DNA of 64,000 bases from Sphingobacteriales bacterium 44-61. Its GTDB lineage: Bacteria; Bacteroidota; Bacteroidia; Chitinophagales; Chitinophagaceae. Made by a program: the position numbers and the translations under genes. The notes beneath the pieces were generated by a model. That model searched no databases and was not told where the DNA came from. It worked only from the letters and a program-made list of their open reading frames with translations. Positions 43,593 through 51,831 of the stretch are shown piece by piece. The first letter of the stretch is position 1, and every line of letters begins with the position of its first letter. Location of the stretch: positions 260,156-324,155 of the forward strand of contig MKTW01000004.1 in NCBI GenBank assembly GCA_001898405.1, read 5' to 3'.

Positions 43593-44258
43593 ATGAAGGC
43601 ATTCTTTAAAAAGCTTATCTGGCTATTCATATTCGCCCCGGTAATTTACCTGGCTATCATCTGGAATAAACTTCCTGAAACTGTAGCCGTTCATTTCAAC
43701 CTGCAGGGAGAGCCTGACCGGTATGGCAATAAAAGTGAGCTATGGATCTCTTCATTATTGCTTACCGGCATGAGCATCGGCATGTATTTCCTGTTTGCCA
43801 ATCTTCACCGTATTGACCCGAAGCGCTATGCAAAAGATATCAAGGACCGTACTTTCAGCATCGGCATCACCATAATCATCTTTTTATCCCTTATCCAGTT
43901 TCTTATTCTTTACAGTGCTTATAAAGGAAGTATAAAGTTTGAATCAGGCCTTATTTTCTCTTGCATAGGATTGTTATTCGCCATCCTCGGTAACTATATG
44001 TATAATATCAAACCGAATTATTTTGTTGGCATGCGCCTTCCGTGGACACTGGAAAATGAAGAGAACTGGAAAAAAACACACCAACTGGCAGGGCGCTTAT
44101 GGTTTGGCGTAGGTATTTTCCTTGCTGTTGTTTGCCTCCTGCTTCCCAAAACCGTATCATTCATTGTATTCATCTCATCCACACTGCTCATTTCACTTAT
44201 CCCCGCCATTTATTCCTATCGTCTTTTTGTTAAACAAAAAAGAAATAATAGCTTATGA
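43593..44258 (+). CDS. sdpI: SdpI/YhfL-family membrane protein
   Basis: A 221-residue protein with six membrane segments. The N-terminal DUF1648 region (IIWNKLPETVAVHFNLQGEPDRYG) and the C-terminal SdpI region (NYFVGMRLPWTLENEENWKKTHQLAGRL) are both clear. The B. subtilis family member is an immunity protein and signal transducer for the SdpC killing factor. No SdpC-like toxin or SdpAB gene is visible here, so the inducing signal is unknown. Its stop overlaps the next start by 4 bp. Confidence 0.9.
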   Translation: MKAFFKKLIWLFIFAPVIYLAIIWNKLPETVAVHFNLQGEPDRYGNKSELWISSLLLTGMSIGMYFLFANLHRIDPKRYAKDIKDRTFSIGITIIIFLSLIQFLILYSAYKGSIKFESGLIFSCIGLLFAILGNYMYNIKPNYFVGMRLPWTLENEENWKKTHQLAGRLWFGVGIFLAVVCLLLPKTVSFIVFISSTLLISLIPAIYSYRLFVKQKRNNSL

Positions 44259-45682
44259 AAATAAAATACCTCATATCCGCCATAGCATCGCTCATCTTCA
44301 GTTTGGCAGCATCCGCTCAGTCGCTGGCCAATTACCAGGGTAGCTGGCAGGGTACATTGAATGTTGCCGGAGGATTGAAGATCGTTTTTCATATAAAAGA
44401 TAATGGTAACAATGGGCTCACTGCAACAGCTGATAGTCCTGATCAATCTGCATTCGGTTTAAAATGTGATACCACCTGGGTGGCGGCAGGACTGCTGACT
44501 ATTGAAATGTACCAGTTGAAAGCTTCTTACACAGCAAAGCTGGTAGGCGACTCCGTACTGGATGGAACTTTCAAACAGGGAGCAGAGTTCCCCCTCGTAT
44601 TAAAGAAAACAGCTACTACTCCTGTTGCAAGAAAACGCCCACAGGAACCCAAACCTCCTTTCCCATATAAAAGTGAAGAAGTGGAATATGATAATGCCAG
44701 TCTCGGACTGCATTATGGCGCTACCATCACCATTCCACCAGGCAAAGGGCCTTTCCCTGCAGTATTGCTGATAACCGGTAGCGGCCCGCAAAACCGCGAT
44801 GAAGAAATTATGGGACATAAACCCTTCGCTGTGCTGGCAGATGCTTTAACCAGGAATGGGTTTGTAGTGCTGCGTGTAGACGACCGTGGTGTTGGCAAAA
44901 GCTCTGGCCAATTTGGCAATGCAACATCTGCCGACTTTGCCGATGATGCACGCACCAGCCTTCAGTATCTTTTATCAAGGCCTGAAGTGGACAGGAAAAA
45001 GACCGGGCTTATCGGTCACAGTGAAGGCGGTATGATCGCTCCCATGGTAGCGGCTTCCAGTAAAGACGTTGATTTTATTATCCTGCTTGCAGGCCCGGGT
45101 ATTAAAATAGACAGCCTTATGGCTGAGCAAAATGCGGCTATTCTACGCAAGGCAGGAGTGAGTCCAGGTGCAACAAATGCTTATCTCACCCTGTATAAAG
45201 CTGCCTGTAAAACCGTTTTACCTACAAACGATTCCACTGCTGCTATTCTCAAAGTAAAAGGCCAGGTTGATCAATGGGCAAAAAATACCGACACCACTGT
45301 TTTAAATGAATTAGGATTAAGCTCTGCTGAAACCCATGAAAAGATAGCCAGTACCCTGGTAAAAGAGCTGCAAGGTAAATGGTACCGGTATTTTCTTGCT
45401 TTTGATCCCACTCCTTACCTCGAAGCACTTCACTGTAAAGTGCTTGCATTGAATGGGGAAAAAGATATACAGGTGATTGCCAGGTCCAATCTTGCCGGCA
45501 TAGAATCTGCATTGAAGAAAAGCAAGAGCAAAACTTATACGGTAAAGGAATTGCCGGGTTTAAACCATCTTTTTCAGACCTGCAAAGCCTGTACGGTTGC
45601 AGAATATGGGCAATTGGAAGAAACATTTTCACCGGTAGCCCTTGAAGAGATCAATAATTGGCTGAATAAAAACGTTAAGTAA
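44255..45682 (+). CDS. Secreted alpha/beta hydrolase with N-terminal lipocalin-like domain
   Basis: A 475-residue protein. It has a signal peptide (ending ASAQS) and a beta-rich N-terminal domain (about 22-115, YQGSWQGTLNVAGGLKIVFHI) resembling those on secreted Bacteroidota esterases. A serine hydrolase domain follows (about 140-475) with LLITGSGPQNRDEE, the nucleophile GHSEGG, LNGEKDIQV (acid) and GLNHLFQ (His). It is translationally coupled to sdpI (ATGA overlap) and so lies under SdpR control. Its substrate is unknown; the coupling suggests a role in defence or envelope maintenance. Confidence 0.88.
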   Translation: MKIKYLISAIASLIFSLAASAQSLANYQGSWQGTLNVAGGLKIVFHIKDNGNNGLTATADSPDQSAFGLKCDTTWVAAGLLTIEMYQLKASYTAKLVGDSVLDGTFKQGAEFPLVLKKTATTPVARKRPQEPKPPFPYKSEEVEYDNASLGLHYGATITIPPGKGPFPAVLLITGSGPQNRDEEIMGHKPFAVLADALTRNGFVVLRVDDRGVGKSSGQFGNATSADFADDARTSLQYLLSRPEVDRKKTGLIGHSEGGMIAPMVAASSKDVDFIILLAGPGIKIDSLMAEQNAAILRKAGVSPGATNAYLTLYKAACKTVLPTNDSTAAILKVKGQVDQWAKNTDTTVLNELGLSSAETHEKIASTLVKELQGKWYRYFLAFDPTPYLEALHCKVLALNGEKDIQVIARSNLAGIESALKKSKSKTYTVKELPGLNHLFQTCKACTVAEYGQLEETFSPVALEEINNWLNKNVK

Positions 45683-45721
45683 GTGAAAACTTCTTTTAAT
45701 TACTTAATCTATCTTTAAGCA

Positions 45722-46327
45722 ATGAATTTTCTTGCGCACGCATACTTGTCTTTCAACGATCCTGGCGTGCTCACAGGAAATATGATCAGCGATTTTGTAA
45801 AAGGAAAAAAACAATTTGACTATCCTGCCGATATTCAGCAGGGGATCATGCTTCACCGGCTGATCGATACATTCACAGATGCGCATCCGGTAACCAATGC
45901 CGCAAAAGAACCTTTCAGGCCAGCCTACCGGCTGTATAGCGGTGCTGTTATAGACGTGATATATGATCATTTTCTGGCCAATGATCCTGATGAGTTTCCC
46001 GGGACCACACTGGCTGCATTTTCTCAACAAACCTATTCCAGGCTTCATGAATACAGTGACTGGCATCCGGCAGCATTCAGGATCATGTTCCCCTACATGC
46101 AAAAGCAGGACTGGTTATATAATTACCAGTCGCGCTGGGGTATTGGTAACAGCCTGAATGGCCTGGTAAGACGGGCATTATATTTAACAGAAAGTGATAC
46201 GGCGATGCGATTGCTCGACACGCATTACCTGTTTTTGCAGGATTGTTATCGCCAGTTTTGGAAAGAAGTGAAGCCCTATGTCCTGGAGCAATATACTTTG
46301 CTGAAAGAAACAGGCGGGAATAATTGA
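45722..46327 (+). CDS. acpH: ACP phosphodiesterase-family protein (DUF479)
   Basis: A 201-residue protein that begins MNFLAHAYLSFNDPGVLTGNMISDFVKG, the AcpH signature, and has HRLIDTFTDAHP, an HD-like metal site. AcpH removes the 4'-phosphopantetheine arm from acyl carrier protein in E. coli. Many DUF479 proteins in bacteria are assigned by similarity only, and the substrate may differ. It is monocistronic, 39 bp after the hydrolase gene. Confidence 0.88.
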   Translation: MNFLAHAYLSFNDPGVLTGNMISDFVKGKKQFDYPADIQQGIMLHRLIDTFTDAHPVTNAAKEPFRPAYRLYSGAVIDVIYDHFLANDPDEFPGTTLAAFSQQTYSRLHEYSDWHPAAFRIMFPYMQKQDWLYNYQSRWGIGNSLNGLVRRALYLTESDTAMRLLDTHYLFLQDCYRQFWKEVKPYVLEQYTLLKETGGNN

Positions 46328-46407
46328 GGACTCCTGTTGATTAATGCTTACCTGCTTCACACTTGTTGTAAATTGGTTAACCCTGTCCACATTTGAACCC
46401 TCTTCTA

Positions 46408-46415
46408 TATTTTTG
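46408..46415 (+). promoter_or_regulatory. -7 box of the DUF2911 genes
   Basis: TATTTTTG, 20 bp before the first DUF2911 start codon. The nearest TTTG (46392-46395) is only 12 bp upstream. Confidence 0.45.
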
Positions 46416-46435
46416 CAGTGTCAGAAAAATAATAT

Positions 46436-46999
46436 ATGAAAAAAGCCCTTTTTGTTTGTGCAGCATTGGTTTTCCTGGGCAATATCGTCCTATCGCAAAC
46501 CGTTATCCCTGCTATTGATAAATCGCCGCTGGACGTCAGTTATTACCCCTGTGATTACCCCCAATTGAAAACACAGGCGAAATCAATAGAACCGGCCGTA
46601 GCCCGTGTTATTTACAGCCGACCCAAAAAAGAAGGCCGCCCTATTTTTGGCAACCTGGTTGAATATGGCAAACTCTGGAGACTGGGTGCCAATGAAGCTA
46701 CCGAAATCGAGTTTTTCAAACCAGTGGTCATTGGTCAGAAAAAGATAGCAAAAGGAAGATATACGCTCTATGCTATTGTTAATGAAAAAAGCTGGACATT
46801 TATCATCAATAAAGACACTGATACCTGGGGATCTTTTAAATACAAGCAGGCGTATGATATAGTGAGAGTGGACGTTCCTGTGCAAAAACTGGAAGAACCG
46901 TTGGAATCACTGGCCATGCTGTTTGAAAAATCAGCAGCCGGCATCAACCTGGTGATTGCATGGGAAAACACCAGGGTGGCTTTGCCAATTACGCTCTAA
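46436..46999 (+). CDS. DUF2911 secreted protein (first copy)
   Basis: A 187-residue protein with a signal peptide (ending VLSQ). Most of the chain is the DUF2911 domain: LDVSYYPCDYP, ARVIYSRPKKEGRPIFGNLVEYGKLWRLGANEATEIEF, GRYTLYAIVNEKSWTFIINKDTDTWG. The domain is beta-rich and common in Bacteroidota; function unknown. The next gene, 12 bp downstream, encodes a paralogue with the same blocks, so the pair arose by tandem duplication and is cotranscribed. Confidence 0.88.
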   Translation: MKKALFVCAALVFLGNIVLSQTVIPAIDKSPLDVSYYPCDYPQLKTQAKSIEPAVARVIYSRPKKEGRPIFGNLVEYGKLWRLGANEATEIEFFKPVVIGQKKIAKGRYTLYAIVNEKSWTFIINKDTDTWGSFKYKQAYDIVRVDVPVQKLEEPLESLAMLFEKSAAGINLVIAWENTRVALPITL

Positions 47000-47011
47000 C
47001 GAACAATAATA

Positions 47012-47653
47012 ATGAAGACCCTTCAACATTCGCTTCTTTTACTCATTGCGCTGACGGTTTTTGCCTGCAAAGAAGAAAAAAAAGAAGCAACGCCCACTGA
47101 TGGCCATGCCGTGCAGGTAGATACTTTGCCGGTGCTGCCGCAAGAGATGCCAGGCAATACCTACGCCCCCGTGGATATCTCCCCTATGGATATGAGCTAT
47201 TTCCCGGTTGATTATCCCAAAATTAAAATGGCCAATGGCACTGTAGCACCGCCCGTGGCCCGGGTAGTATACAGCCGCCCTCATTTACAAAAACGCCGCT
47301 TGTTTTCAGGGATATTGAAACATGATGAACCCTGGCGCCTTGGAGCCAACGAATCAACAGAGATCGACCTTTATAAGAACGTTACTATCGACGGGAAGAA
47401 AATAAAAGCAGGTCGCTATATCCTTTATTGTATTCCTCACAAGGACAGCTGGACGATCGTTCTTAACAGCAATATTGATACCTGGGGATTAAAACAAGAT
47501 CCGGCCAAAGATATAGAACGCTTCAAAGTGTCGGCTACTTTTAATAATCCTATACTGGAATATTTCACGATGGTGTTTGAAAAAACAGATACAGGGGCCA
47601 ACCTTGTCATAGGATGGGATGATGTGGTAGTAAAGCTGCCTATCTCTTTTTAA
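47012..47653 (+). CDS. DUF2911 lipoprotein (second copy)
   Basis: A 213-residue protein with a type II signal peptide (LLIALTVFACKEEKKE), so a lipoprotein. A 45-residue linker precedes the DUF2911 domain: MDMSYFPVDYPKIK, ARVVYSRPHLQKRRLFSGIL, WRLGANESTEIDLY and GRYILYCIPHKDSWTIVLN. Unlike the first copy it is probably anchored in a membrane. The lipoprotein Cys is followed by KEEKKE, not the common S/DDEE-type export signal, so surface exposure cannot be called. Confidence 0.88.
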   Translation: MKTLQHSLLLLIALTVFACKEEKKEATPTDGHAVQVDTLPVLPQEMPGNTYAPVDISPMDMSYFPVDYPKIKMANGTVAPPVARVVYSRPHLQKRRLFSGILKHDEPWRLGANESTEIDLYKNVTIDGKKIKAGRYILYCIPHKDSWTIVLNSNIDTWGLKQDPAKDIERFKVSATFNNPILEYFTMVFEKTDTGANLVIGWDDVVVKLPISF

Positions 47654-47664
47654 AATTTTATATT

Positions 47665-47725
47665 TTCCACAAAGCCGCAAAGAGCACAAAGAAAAATCCT
47701 TTGTGCTCTTTGCGGCTTTGTGGAA
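47665..47725. repeat. Perfect 27-bp-arm palindrome, CACAAAG type
   Basis: Arms 47665-47691 and 47699-47725 are perfect reverse complements around a 7-base loop. CCACAAAGCCGCAAAGAGC closely matches the 5936-5997 arms. It sits just past the second DUF2911 stop and 42 bp before asnB, where it may end the DUF2911 transcript. Confidence 0.95.
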
Positions 47726-47767
47726 GACATATTACCATTACCAAAAATTATTTAAGATATTTACAGT

Positions 47768-49645
47768 ATGTGCGGGATTGCCGGTATCATACAACCAGGG
47801 CCTTTACACGGCAAGGAGCAACTGCATAAAATGACAGATGCATTAGCTCATCGCGGCCCCGACGGAGATGGCTTCTGGCAGAATAACAGTGGCACCACCC
47901 TTCTTGGCCACCGCCGCCTGGCTATTATCGACCTCAGCGATGCAGCTGCTCAACCACTGCATTACACCACTCCCGGTGAGGCCACCCATCGCTACAGTAT
48001 CATTTATAATGGTGAAATATATAATTACCTGGAGCTAAAACAGGAACTGCAAAACCAGGGTTACCATTTCCACACCGGATCAGATACGGAAGTGATTCTT
48101 GCCGCTTATGATCATTGGGATGATGAATGTCTCTATCATTTTGACGGCATGTTCGCCTTCGCCATCTGGGATGAAAAAGAACAGGAACTGTTTGCAGCAA
48201 GAGACCGGTTTGGAGAAAAACCGTTCTTCTATTCACTGGATAAGGGCACTCTTTTTTTTGCATCAGAAATGAAAGCACTCTGGGCTGCAGGCGTACCGTA
48301 TGCCCCCAATCTGAAAATGCTGTTCAACTATATCACGATCGGCTATGTAGATAACCCGGAGCGGCCTGAAGAAACATTCTTTGAACATATTGTACAACTG
48401 CCGCCTGCATCAAGGCTTTATTTTACACCCTCCACAGGAGAACTTATCATTGATAAATACTGGGACCTGCCAATGTCTTCCACGCTTTCCATTGGCGATG
48501 AAGAAGCGATTGACCGTTTTCACGATCTTCTATCACAATCCATTGACCGCCGGCTCCGCAGCGATGTCCCGGTCGGCACTTCATTAAGCGGAGGACTTGA
48601 CAGCTCATCTATCGCAATGCTTATGTATAAAGCTGGGAAAAGTTCTTTTTCCCAGCATTGCTTTACTGCCAGTTTTCCCGGTTTTGAAAAGGATGAACTC
48701 GGATATTCTCGGATAATAGCAAAAGAGTTTGGATTGCAGCAACACACGGTGGCCATTACAGCCGATGACCTGGTCCATCACTGGCAGAAATTTTTGTACC
48801 ACCAGGAAGAACCTGCTTCTTCAGCCAGTGCATTTGCCCAATTCAGTGTGTTTGAACTGGCGAAACAACATCGGATAACCGTTTTGCTCGATGGCCAGGG
48901 TGCGGATGAAACACTGGCGGGTTATCATAAATACTATAAATGGTACTGGCAGGAATTATTTCATCAGCGGAAACTGATAAGAAGTAAAGAGATCGTTGCT
49001 GCCAGGGAAGCAGGGGTGCAGGAGAGCTTTGGATGGAAAAATATCATGGCCAGCCTGCTGCCCGACCTGGCTTCGGTGATACTGGAAAAGCAATATCTCT
49101 TCCATGCCCTTGGCCAGGAAGACCTGCATAAGGATTTTGTGCGGCTGCAAAGCAAGGAAGCCTATTACTGTTCACCTGAGCTACGGGGGCTGAACGGTAT
49201 CCTTTATTTCAACACCTGCGTACATGGTCTGAATGAACTGCTCCGGTATGCCGACAGGAATTCAATGGCACATGGCCGTGAAGTAAGGCTTCCGTTCTTA
49301 AGTCATGAATTGGTGGAGTTCATTTTCTCTCTTCCTCCCAATTTCAAGATCAGGCAGGGCTGGACGAAATGGATACTTCGGCAAACGATGAAGGATCATT
49401 TACCAGCTACCATAGCCTGGCGAAAAGACAAAACAGGATTTGAGCCCCCGCAAAAACAGTGGATGCAACATCCTGCCATGCAGGAAATGATAAAAGACGC
49501 GAGGGAAAAACTGGTGAAAGAAAAAATACTCAATACGAGTGTGCTTACAAAGCCGTTGGAACCGGCAGAAGCTTACAGCAAAAACAATTACGATTGGAGA
49601 TATCTGAATGCTGCTGCTTGTTTAAACTATAAGTCGGAAGCCTAG
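47768..49645 (+). CDS. asnB: Asparagine synthase (glutamine-hydrolysing)
   Basis: A 625-residue two-domain enzyme. The N-terminal class II glutaminase has the catalytic Cys2 (MCGIAGII) and the NGEIYNYLEL and DGMFAFAIWD motifs. The C-terminal synthetase has the PP-loop SGGLDSS (274-280), LLDGQGADETLAGY and RNSMAHGREVRLPFLSHELVEF. It makes Asn from Asp, Gln and ATP. Paralogues of this kind also amidate glycans or peptides in polysaccharide clusters, but no such cluster is adjacent, so basic Asn synthesis is likeliest. It is longer than E. coli AsnB (554) by insertions. Confidence 0.94.
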   Translation: MCGIAGIIQPGPLHGKEQLHKMTDALAHRGPDGDGFWQNNSGTTLLGHRRLAIIDLSDAAAQPLHYTTPGEATHRYSIIYNGEIYNYLELKQELQNQGYHFHTGSDTEVILAAYDHWDDECLYHFDGMFAFAIWDEKEQELFAARDRFGEKPFFYSLDKGTLFFASEMKALWAAGVPYAPNLKMLFNYITIGYVDNPERPEETFFEHIVQLPPASRLYFTPSTGELIIDKYWDLPMSSTLSIGDEEAIDRFHDLLSQSIDRRLRSDVPVGTSLSGGLDSSSIAMLMYKAGKSSFSQHCFTASFPGFEKDELGYSRIIAKEFGLQQHTVAITADDLVHHWQKFLYHQEEPASSASAFAQFSVFELAKQHRITVLLDGQGADETLAGYHKYYKWYWQELFHQRKLIRSKEIVAAREAGVQESFGWKNIMASLLPDLASVILEKQYLFHALGQEDLHKDFVRLQSKEAYYCSPELRGLNGILYFNTCVHGLNELLRYADRNSMAHGREVRLPFLSHELVEFIFSLPPNFKIRQGWTKWILRQTMKDHLPATIAWRKDKTGFEPPQKQWMQHPAMQEMIKDAREKLVKEKILNTSVLTKPLEPAEAYSKNNYDWRYLNAAACLNYKSEA

Positions 49646-49677
49646 GCTCCCGACTTACAACTAATACCTCACTTAAT

Positions 49678-50121
49678 CTATATATCTGCACGTTTAAATT
49701 TATCAGCCAGCTCCATGTTGCCGTACACATCAGATTTTACAGTGTACCAATTCTCTCCGTCACGCAGGTTGATCACAAAAGTTACTTCATCAGCACATAC
49801 GGTTTCAGTAACGCCATAGATCTCCTGACCTTTATATTTCTTTTTCAGTTTGGCCAAGATGTTGGATGGTAAATTCTTTTCGCCATAATAGCGGATAGTT
49901 TTCAGCAATGTACCGTCATCAGAGTATTGTGCTCTTATCTGCATTTCATTTTGTTTGAAATTGGCTTGAATGAAATCGCTATACTCATGCCAGGTGATAT
50001 CTTTTGCGGAAGAGAAGGTTTCCTTGAATGCTTTCAACACCTTTTCTGTTGGCTCTGGTGCAGGAGAGGCAATGGCTATCATACCAGCCAGCAGCCCTGC
50101 GAATAAAAATACTTTTTTCAT
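49678..50121 (-). CDS. Small secreted PepSY-like protein (copy C)
   Basis: A 147-residue protein with a signal peptide (ending IAIASPA), more distantly related to the copies at 41807 and 42594. It has FKETFSSAKDITWHEYSDFIQANF, AQYSDDGTLLKTIRYYGEKNLPSNILAKLKKKYKGQ and VTFVINLRDGENWYTVKSD. It shares the W...Y..A.F, DG.L....R and LP..I...LKKKY pattern but lacks the EVSNEEGT block. It is predicted periplasmic; function unknown. It is convergent with asnB, with 32 bp between the stops. Confidence 0.78.
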   Translation of the reverse strand: MKKVFLFAGLLAGMIAIASPAPEPTEKVLKAFKETFSSAKDITWHEYSDFIQANFKQNEMQIRAQYSDDGTLLKTIRYYGEKNLPSNILAKLKKKYKGQEIYGVTETVCADEVTFVINLRDGENWYTVKSDVYGNMELADKFKRADI

Positions 50122-50454
50122 GGTTATCCGTTTTTGATGATTAATCGTTCGTTATCTGATGCAAAGTACCTACATGAAAAACGTTAAGACAAGCAATTAG
50201 GTATTATTGGTAAATGAACTTATTGTTGCTTCAACATATCCTTTTTGCAGCTTTCTGCTGAAACGCTATAAAACAACTGTGAAAAGCATGTTTATTTACG
50301 TGAAACATGATTTATATTTTGCAAAATCCAGTTTAAAGTAATTGTTAAAAGCTTTTGCTGCTGGATAAGCGGTAAATAAAGAGACTATGGAGCTTTCTTA
50401 ATTATTCCTCATCTTTGCATCCTGTTTTCTTAATATCATTTTAACATTTCCAAT
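50122..50454. other. 333-bp divergent intergenic region
   Basis: AT-rich spacer between PepSY-like copy C and the PLP enzyme gene. It contains a short dyad CATGTTT / AAACATG (50287-50293 and 50303-50309, 9-base spacer) and a near-consensus CATCTTTG about 37 bp before the plus-strand start. The phased TTAAC repeats seen at copies A and B are not evident. No RNA gene or small ORF was recognised. Confidence 0.45.
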
Positions 50455-51594
50455 ATGAAGATTGCAACAAAATTTATTCATGCAGGCGCCACGCCTGATC
50501 CTTCAACAGGGGCTATCATGACCCCTATATTTCAAACCTCTACTTATGTGCAGGAAGCACCTGGTAAAAACAAAGGGTTTGAATATGCGAGAAGCCAAAA
50601 TCCAACCCGTAAAGCACTGGAAGAAGCGCTGGCAGAGATCGAGAATGGAAAGTTCGGACTTGCCTTCAGCAGTGGTGTGGCCGCTACTGATGCCGTGATC
50701 AAACTCCTTGAACCGGGCGATGAAGTGGTTGCAGCCAGTGATATGTATGGTGGCACCTACAGGTTGTTTACCAAAATATTTGAAAAGTTTGGGATCAAAT
50801 TCGTTTATACAGACACAACAGACCTTTCCAAAGTGCAGGCTGCCGTATCATCCAAAACAAAACTGATCTGGCTGGAAACACCAACCAATCCCCTGATGAA
50901 CATTACAGATATTGCAGGGGTATCCGTCATTGCCAAAAAAGCCAATGCTTTGCTTTGCGTCGACAATACATTCGCTTCCCCTTACCTGCAAAACCCGCTC
51001 GATCTGGGTGCTGATATTGTTATGCACTCTTCTACCAAATATCTGGGTGGCCATAGCGATGTGATACAGGGCGCATTGATCATGAACTCTGCTGAGCTCC
51101 GCGAGAAGCTTTATTTTATACAAAAAAGCTGTGGTGCTGTGCCCGGACCGATGGATTGCTTTCTTGTATTAAGGGGCATTAAAACCCTTCACCTCCGCAT
51201 GCAGCAGCATTGCCTGAATGGGGAAAAAATTGCCCAATGGCTGCGCAGCAACCCCAGGGTAGCCAAAGTGTACTGGCCGGGATTTGAGGATAATGCCGGC
51301 TATGCGATCGCCAAAAAACAAATGCGTGGATTTGGGGGAATGATCAGTTTCGAATTGAAAAACGATAGCCAGGAAGAAGCTGTAAGGGTATTATCTTCAA
51401 CACACCTGTTTTCCCTTGCGGAAAGCCTGGGCGGCGTGGAATCGCTGATCAATCACCCCGCATCCATGACACATGCCTCCATTCCAAGGGAAGAGCGGAT
51501 CAAGAACGGTTTATCCGATTCATTAATAAGATTGAGCGTGGGCGTGGAAGATGCCGACGACCTGATCGAAGATCTGAAAAAAGCAATCGGATAA
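50455..51594 (+). CDS. Cys/Met-metabolism PLP enzyme (cystathionine gamma-synthase or -lyase)
   Basis: A 379-residue fold-type I PLP enzyme. It has TKFIHAGATPDPSTGAIMTP, YARSQNPTRKALE (phosphate-contacting Tyr/Arg), DMYGGTYRLF, ETPTNPLMNI and the PLP Lys in HSSTKYLGGHSD (K195). It ends with NHPASMTHASIPREER and RLSVGVEDADDLIEDLKKA. The family includes cystathionine gamma-synthase, gamma-lyase and O-acetylhomoserine sulfhydrylase; motifs favour CGS/CGL, and the two are not separable by eye. No other Met or Cys genes are nearby. Confidence 0.93.
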   Translation: MKIATKFIHAGATPDPSTGAIMTPIFQTSTYVQEAPGKNKGFEYARSQNPTRKALEEALAEIENGKFGLAFSSGVAATDAVIKLLEPGDEVVAASDMYGGTYRLFTKIFEKFGIKFVYTDTTDLSKVQAAVSSKTKLIWLETPTNPLMNITDIAGVSVIAKKANALLCVDNTFASPYLQNPLDLGADIVMHSSTKYLGGHSDVIQGALIMNSAELREKLYFIQKSCGAVPGPMDCFLVLRGIKTLHLRMQQHCLNGEKIAQWLRSNPRVAKVYWPGFEDNAGYAIAKKQMRGFGGMISFELKNDSQEEAVRVLSSTHLFSLAESLGGVESLINHPASMTHASIPREERIKNGLSDSLIRLSVGVEDADDLIEDLKKAIG

Positions 51595-51670
51595 AACAGC
51601 AGGTTTGGCATTGTATCTGCAAAATAAAGAGCAGGACAGGACATTATTTTTTCATCTTAAAAAGCCTGCT

Positions 51671-51817
51671 ATGCTATACCTTATTGCAGTTATACTACTG
51701 ATCGGCTGGGCACTTGGTTTCTTTGTGTTTTCCGTTGGAGGTCTTATTCATATACTCCTGGTAATAGCTATTATTGCCATTCTATTAAGGCTGATCAGGG
51801 GAGGCAATCCCATCTGA
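51671..51817 (+). CDS. 48-residue membrane protein, lmo0937-like
   Basis: From the ATG at 51671: MLYLIAVILLIGWALGFF, then VFSVGGLIHILLVIAIIAIL and a basic tail LLRLIRGGNPI. This matches the short two-helix lmo0937-family proteins, typically 48-50 residues, found in many bacteria and often stress-induced. The upstream in-frame extension (to 51605) is charged and unlikely. It lies between the PLP enzyme and TIGR02757 genes, 14 bp before the latter; function unknown. Confidence 0.8.
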   Translation: MLYLIAVILLIGWALGFFVFSVGGLIHILLVIAIIAILLRLIRGGNPI

Positions 51818-51831
51818 CTGCCGGATTAAAT

